The translations under genes and the position numbers were made by a program. A stretch of DNA of 7,720 bases, taken from the NCBI GenBank assembly GCA_003231035.1, contig QIHU01000184.1:1-7720 (forward strand). The letters are read 5' to 3'. The notes under the pieces were generated by a model that did not search any database, was not told the DNA's origin, and saw nothing but the letters and a program-made list of their open reading frames with translations. The first letter of the stretch is position 1. The number at the start of each line of letters is the position of its first letter. This DNA comes from Acidobacteriota bacterium. GTDB lineage: Bacteria; Acidobacteriota; Thermoanaerobaculia; Multivoradales; SZUA-115. Positions 4,109 to 7,720 of this stretch are shown here, piece by piece.

Positions 4109-6501
4109 CGACGTGGTCCGCTGGGCTTCTTCTTTTTCGTCTTCTTGCCCTTCTCCGCGGCCTCTTCAGCGGCCTTTTCCTCAGCCTCCTGGGCTGCCTT
4201 CATCGGGTTGGGTCCGTGCTTGCGTTTGAAGAGCTGGAAGCGAGACTTGATCGGTTTGCGGGGCCAGTGATTGTTGTCGATGTTTGCGTCGGCGGTTTCT
4301 CGGTGGGGGTCGAGGGTGATCGAGGCGATGACTTTTTGGGTCATGATCAGCTTGGAGGTCTGCTCGGGGTCGTAGCGCCAGATCTCGGCCGGCAGGCGCA
4401 GTTCTTCGCGGCTGCCGTCGGTGTATTCGATCTCCAGGATGACCGGCATCACCAGACCACCGAGGTTCTCGAGCTCGATGAGGAAGAAGTTGCGCTCGGT
4501 CTTGAGCAGGTATTCGTCGCCCTCGTCTTCTTCCTTCAGCTTCTCCAGCAGCTTCTCGTACTCTTCGCGGTCTTGCGGGGTGACGTCGAATTCGTCGTAG
4601 CGATTGTAGAAATCCTTGAGCTCTTCGTACTGGTCGACCCGTTTGGGTAGGGTCTTGTTGCGTTGTTCGCCGAGGGTCTCGGGCTCGTCTTCGTCCTCTC
4701 GCCGATCCTTGGCTTTGTCGATCTCGGGGTCGCGGCTGTCGAGCTCGAACTGGTGCACGTCGTTGAGGGCGATGTCCACGTGGTCGGTGGTGTAGAACCA
4801 GCCGCGCCAGAACCAATCGAGGTCGATGCCAGAGGCGTCCTCCATGGTGCGGAAGAAGTCGGCCGGCATGGGCCGCTTGAACTTCCAGCGCCGAGCGTAC
4901 TCTTGGAAGGCGAAGTCGAAGAGTTCGCGGCCGAGGATCGACTCGCGCAGGATGTGCAGGGCGGTCGCCGGTTTGGCGTAGGCATTGTTGCCGAACTGGA
5001 GAAGGGACTCCGAGTTGGTCATGATCGGCACTTGGTTTTCGCTGGTCATGTATTCGGCGATCGCCTGCGGTTTGCCGCGGCGTGAGGGGTAGTCCTCTTC
5101 CCATTCCGCTTCGCTGAGCGTTTGCAGGAAGGTGTTGAGCCCCTCGTCCATCCAAGTCCACTGGCGCTCGTCCGAGTTGACGATCATCGGGAAGTAGTTG
5201 TGGCCGACCTCGTGGATGATCACCGAGATCAAGCCGTACTTGGTGCGCTCGCGGTAAGTCTTGTCCTTCTCGGGACGGGGCCCGTTGAAGCAGATCATCG
5301 GGTATTCCATCCCCCCGACCGGCCCGTTGACCGAGATCGCCACCGGGTAGGGATAGTCGAAGGTGTAGCGCGAGTAGACGTTCAGGGTGTGGATGATGGC
5401 GTGGGTGGAGTAGCGGCTCCACAGCGGCTCGCCCTCATTGGGATAGAAGGACATGGCGAGTACGGGATTGTTGCCAACGGTGTGACCTTGCGCGTCCCAA
5501 ATAAACTTGCGCGACGAGGCGAAGGCGAAGTCGCGGACGTTCTCGGCGTGGAAACGCCAGGTTTTCTTACCGTGGGCGGGAGTGGCCTGGTTGCCCGCCG
5601 CCTCTTCGGGAGTGACGATGAAGAGCGGCGTCTTGGCCGTCTTGGCCTCGTTGAGGCGCAGCCGCTGGGCCTGGGTGAGCACCTCTTCCGGGTTCTGCAA
5701 CACTCCGGTGGCGGCGACGATGTGGTCGTCGGGGACGGTGATGTTCACTTCGTAGTCGCCCAACTCCAGGGTGAACTCGCCGCGGCCGAGAAACTGCTTG
5801 TGCATCCAGCCGTTGACGTCGGTGTAGGCGGCGAGGTGGGGGTACCACTGGGCGATCTCGTAGAGGTAGTTGCCATCTTCTTTGAAGTACTCCCAGCCGC
5901 TACGGCCGCCAATGTCGTCGGCGTCGTTGACGGTGAACCACCAGTCGACCTCGAAGGTCAGCTGCTCACCGGCGGCGAGGGGCCGCGGTAGATCGATGCG
6001 CATCATCGTCTTGACGATGGTGTAGGGCAACGGGGCACCCTCGCCGTCGCGCACCGCCTCGATCGTGATGCCACCGGCGAACTTTTCCAGCAGGAGCATG
6101 CGGCGCAAAGTACGGTAGCCGAATTTCTCGAAATCGGGTTCGCGCGGCACCGCCCGGCCGTCGGCATCCTGTGCCCACAGGTTGGGGTCGAGTTGCAGCC
6201 ACAGGTAGCTCAGCGTGTCCGGCGAGCGGTTGAAGTAGGTCACCACTTCCGAGCCGGTGATGCGCTGGCGCTCGTCGTCGAGTTCGACGTCAATCCGGTA
6301 GTCGGCACGCTGCTGCCAGTAGCCGTGGCCGGGCGCGCCGGAAGCGGTGCGGTAAGCGTTGGCGGTGGGCAGCAGCTCTTCGAGTTGGCGGAACTTGTCG
6401 CGCGAGAAGTCCTGGGCGCCCAACGGCGACAGAAACAGGGGCGCGAGGAGGGCCAACGCCGAGAAGGCGGACCGAAGTGTGGTATTTCGCGGGTTGGCCA
6501 T
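4105..6501 (-). CDS. Secreted M1-family zinc metallopeptidase (aminopeptidase-like)
   Basis: The 798-residue protein has a Sec signal peptide (hydrophobic run at about residues 11-27, cleavage probably after LGA at 29). A beta-rich M1 N-terminal domain follows, starting YRIDVELDDERQRITGSEVV (68-87). The catalytic domain carries GGMEY (396-400), a variant of the GAMEN exopeptidase motif with E399. The zinc motif is HEVGH (430-434) plus E453 in MDEGLN, exactly HEXXH-X18-E. Y508 in NNAYAK is the likely transition-state tyrosine. These features predict zinc-dependent removal of N-terminal residues from peptides in the periplasm or outside the cell. Residues about 586-668 form a highly charged, probably helical insertion. 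A beta-rich part follows (about 669-757), then a Lys/Glu/Ala-rich tail (768-798). The start is fixed by AAGGAG at 6508-6513, six bases upstream of the ATG. It lies 10 bases after the tricorn-like gene and overlaps the DUF6702-like gene by four. All key residues are present. Confidence 0.95.
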   Translation of the reverse strand: MANPRNTTLRSAFSALALLAPLFLSPLGAQDFSRDKFRQLEELLPTANAYRTASGAPGHGYWQQRADYRIDVELDDERQRITGSEVVTYFNRSPDTLSYLWLQLDPNLWAQDADGRAVPREPDFEKFGYRTLRRMLLLEKFAGGITIEAVRDGEGAPLPYTIVKTMMRIDLPRPLAAGEQLTFEVDWWFTVNDADDIGGRSGWEYFKEDGNYLYEIAQWYPHLAAYTDVNGWMHKQFLGRGEFTLELGDYEVNITVPDDHIVAATGVLQNPEEVLTQAQRLRLNEAKTAKTPLFIVTPEEAAGNQATPAHGKKTWRFHAENVRDFAFASSRKFIWDAQGHTVGNNPVLAMSFYPNEGEPLWSRYSTHAIIHTLNVYSRYTFDYPYPVAISVNGPVGGMEYPMICFNGPRPEKDKTYRERTKYGLISVIIHEVGHNYFPMIVNSDERQWTWMDEGLNTFLQTLSEAEWEEDYPSRRGKPQAIAEYMTSENQVPIMTNSESLLQFGNNAYAKPATALHILRESILGRELFDFAFQEYARRWKFKRPMPADFFRTMEDASGIDLDWFWRGWFYTTDHVDIALNDVHQFELDSRDPEIDKAKDRREDEDEPETLGEQRNKTLPKRVDQYEELKDFYNRYDEFDVTPQDREEYEKLLEKLKEEDEGDEYLLKTERNFFLIELENLGGLVMPVILEIEYTDGSREELRLPAEIWRYDPEQTSKLIMTQKVIASITLDPHRETADANIDNNHWPRKPIKSRFQLFKRKHGPNPMKAAQEAEEKAAEEAAEKGKKTKKKKPSGPRR
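4108..4200 (-). other. Lys/Glu/Ala-rich C-terminal tail of the M1 peptidase
   Basis: Codons 768-798 encode a low-complexity segment: first an alternating Glu/Ala helix-forming part (EAEEKAAEEAAEKG), then a strongly basic end (KKTKKKKPSGPRR). It lies beyond the domains expected of the family. In an exported protein the basic end could bind the envelope or nucleic acids, or serve as a partner-docking element. The composition is directly visible; the role is not known. Confidence 0.7.
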
Positions 6502-6507
6502 AGTGAT

Positions 6508-6513
6508 CTCCTT
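6508..6513 (-). promoter_or_regulatory. Ribosome binding site of the M1 gene, overlapping the upstream stop codon
   Basis: AAGGAG on the minus strand lies six bases ahead of the M1 ATG (6499-6501) and shares two bases with the TAA stop of the tricorn-like gene (6512-6514). A ribosome ending the first gene sits on the start region of the second, which indicates an operon with coupled translation. Confidence 0.85.
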
Positions 6514-7720
6514 AGGGTGTCTTCACGGGGGCCGCGGGGCGCTGTGGCAATTCGCGGGGTTCGGCATCGATTTTAGCCAAAAGGACGTCCACCCCCTTCT
6601 CCAGCTGTTGATCGCGGCCCTTGATCACCTCGGCCGGGTCGTTGTCGACCTCGATGTCGGGGGCGACGCCGTAACCTTCCATCACCCACTCGCCTTCGGG
6701 ATTGGTGCTCCCGGCTTCGGGGATGCTCACCCCGCCGCCGTCCATCAGCGGCGGGCCGCCGTAGATACCGACCACTCCGCCCCAGGACCTCTTACCGATC
6801 AACGGCCCGAGGCCGGCTTCGCGGAAGACATAGGCGAACTGATCGCCATCGGAGGCGGTGTCTTCGTCGAGCAGGCAGACCAGATGGCCGGGGAAGACCA
6901 CCGCCGGGTAGGTCTCGGGACCTTCGACGTTGCGTTCGAAGTCGATCATCAGGAGCTTGCGGGTGAGCCGTTCCAGGATCATCTGGCTGACGTTGCCACC
7001 GCCGTTGGAGCGCACATCGATCACTAGACCCTCTTTGCGCACCTGGGAGTAGAAATGTTTGATGAACTCACGGATCCCGGCCGCGCCCATGTCGGGGATG
7101 TGCAGGTAGCCGAGGCGGCCGCCGCTGCGCTCCTCGACATAGCTGCGGTTGCCTTCGATCCAGGACCAGTAGAGTAGGTCGTCCTCGCTGTCGATCGCCT
7201 CGACACTCACTCGCCGTGAGCCTTCGAGGGTGGGCTTGGCGTTGACGGTCAATTCGACCGCCGCGGCGCCGGCATGGCGCAGCAGCCGGTAGGGGTTGTC
7301 GTCCCCGCTCAGCTCCTCGCCGTTGATCGCTAGCAGGTAGTCGCCGACGGCAATGTTGACGCCGACTTCGGTCAACGGCGAGCGGTAGTTGGCTTCGGCG
7401 TTGTCGCCTGGCATGATCTGGGCGATTTGGTAGCGGTTGTTGGTTGTGTCGAGGGTGAAGCGAGCCCCGAGCAGTGCCGCGTTGGGGCGGTCGGGGGTCT
7501 CGAAGTCACCGCCGGTGATGTAGGAGTGAGAGGTGGACAGCTCAGAGATCATCTCGGTCAAGATGTACGACAAGTCGGAGCGGTGCTCGACGTGTTCCAG
7601 TAGAGGCTCGTACTGCTCGCGCAGCGCCTCCCAGTCGTAGCCGTGCATGTTCTCGACGTAGAAGAAGTCGCGGAAGTAGCGCCACACGGCATGGTAAATC
7701 TGCCGCCACTCCTCGGCCGG
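6512..7720 (-). CDS. Tricorn-protease-like S41 peptidase with PDZ domain, C-terminal 402 codons (partial)
   Basis: The gene enters from the right edge; the reading frame is open from 7720 to the TAA at 6512-6514. Counting the codon at 7718-7720 as residue 1, the fragment starts with the tricorn C1-type helical segment (EEWRQIYHAVWRYFRDFFY, 3-21, then NMHGYDW). The base-supplying motif STSHSY has H65, preceded by S64. A PDZ domain covers about 80-160 (VGDYLLAINGEELSG). The S41 core has IDVRSNGGG, then DEDTASDGD with nucleophile S290 and D291 next to it, KRSWGGVVGIYGG, and E348 in WVMEGYGVAPDIEV. These match the tricorn tetrad (Ser745/His746, Ser965, Glu1023) and its Asp966. Tricorn-like proteins carry N-terminal beta-propellers and are typically around 1,000 residues, so most of this gene lies outside the window. 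The expected reaction is cleavage of peptides into very short ones. Bacterial members are often exported; the signal peptide cannot be checked here. Confidence 0.92.
   Translation of the reverse strand, partial: PAEEWRQIYHAVWRYFRDFFYVENMHGYDWEALREQYEPLLEHVEHRSDLSYILTEMISELSTSHSYITGGDFETPDRPNAALLGARFTLDTTNNRYQIAQIMPGDNAEANYRSPLTEVGVNIAVGDYLLAINGEELSGDDNPYRLLRHAGAAAVELTVNAKPTLEGSRRVSVEAIDSEDDLLYWSWIEGNRSYVEERSGGRLGYLHIPDMGAAGIREFIKHFYSQVRKEGLVIDVRSNGGGNVSQMILERLTRKLLMIDFERNVEGPETYPAVVFPGHLVCLLDEDTASDGDQFAYVFREAGLGPLIGKRSWGGVVGIYGGPPLMDGGGVSIPEAGSTNPEGEWVMEGYGVAPDIEVDNDPAEVIKGRDQQLEKGVDVLLAKIDAEPRELPQRPAAPVKTP

Noticed and set aside
5122..5991. Long plus-strand open frame (289 codons) antisense to the M1 gene
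   Set aside because: It lies wholly opposite a gene with intact catalytic motifs. The product is a Val/Gly/Asp-rich shadow without a ribosome site or recognisable domain, as expected in GC-rich DNA.
6359..7027. Plus-strand open frame (222 codons) across the M1/tricorn-like junction
   Set aside because: It is antisense to two well-supported genes and their ribosome site, and its product resembles no family.
7685..7687. GTG as the start of the S41 peptidase
   Set aside because: The frame continues open to the window edge, and the upstream codons still match the tricorn-like C1 segment, so this is an internal valine codon.

Overview
The window is GC-rich, densely coded bacterial DNA, and every recognisable gene encodes an exported or lipid-anchored protein. 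No tRNA, rRNA, transposase, phage gene or CRISPR array is visible. The mix of a tricorn-like S41 protease, an M1 metallopeptidase with a GGMEY motif, a penicillin-acylase-family lipoprotein and an FG-GAP/ASPIC-UnbV-type protein is common in Acidobacteriota (for example Thermoanaerobaculia-like lineages) and related environmental bacteria. That assignment is an inference from gene content; there is no phylogenetic marker here.

Layout, left to right. Positions 1-346 (minus) hold the 5' end of a secreted FG-GAP/UnbV-like gene. It carries a one-base frameshift inside its first calcium-binding-type repeat and runs off the left edge. Positions 551-2884 (minus) encode a 777-residue penicillin-acylase-family (peptidase S45, Ntn-hydrolase) lipoprotein, with an exact 18-bp tandem duplication near its 3' end. 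A 213-bp divergent intergenic region (2885-3097) contains a perfect 8-11-8 inverted repeat that may be an operator. Positions 3098-3583 (plus) encode a small lipoprotein of unknown function. It converges, across a 21-bp gap containing a short hairpin, on a three-gene minus-strand operon filling 3605-7720.

The operon reads, in transcription order: (i) the C-terminal 402 codons of a tricorn-protease-like S41 peptidase with PDZ domain, entering from the right edge; (ii) a 798-residue secreted M1-family zinc metallopeptidase; (iii) a 167-residue secreted DUF6702-like protein. Coupling is tight. The S41 stop codon overlaps the Shine-Dalgarno sequence of the M1 gene, and the M1 stop overlaps the GTG start of the DUF6702-like gene in a GTGA junction. 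In archaea, tricorn cuts peptides that M1 aminopeptidases (tricorn interacting factors F2/F3) then trim. This operon may be an exported counterpart of that pair, with the small protein as a possible partner. That functional reading is inferred, and it is the most interesting hypothesis in the window. Nothing else looks like a clear new system.
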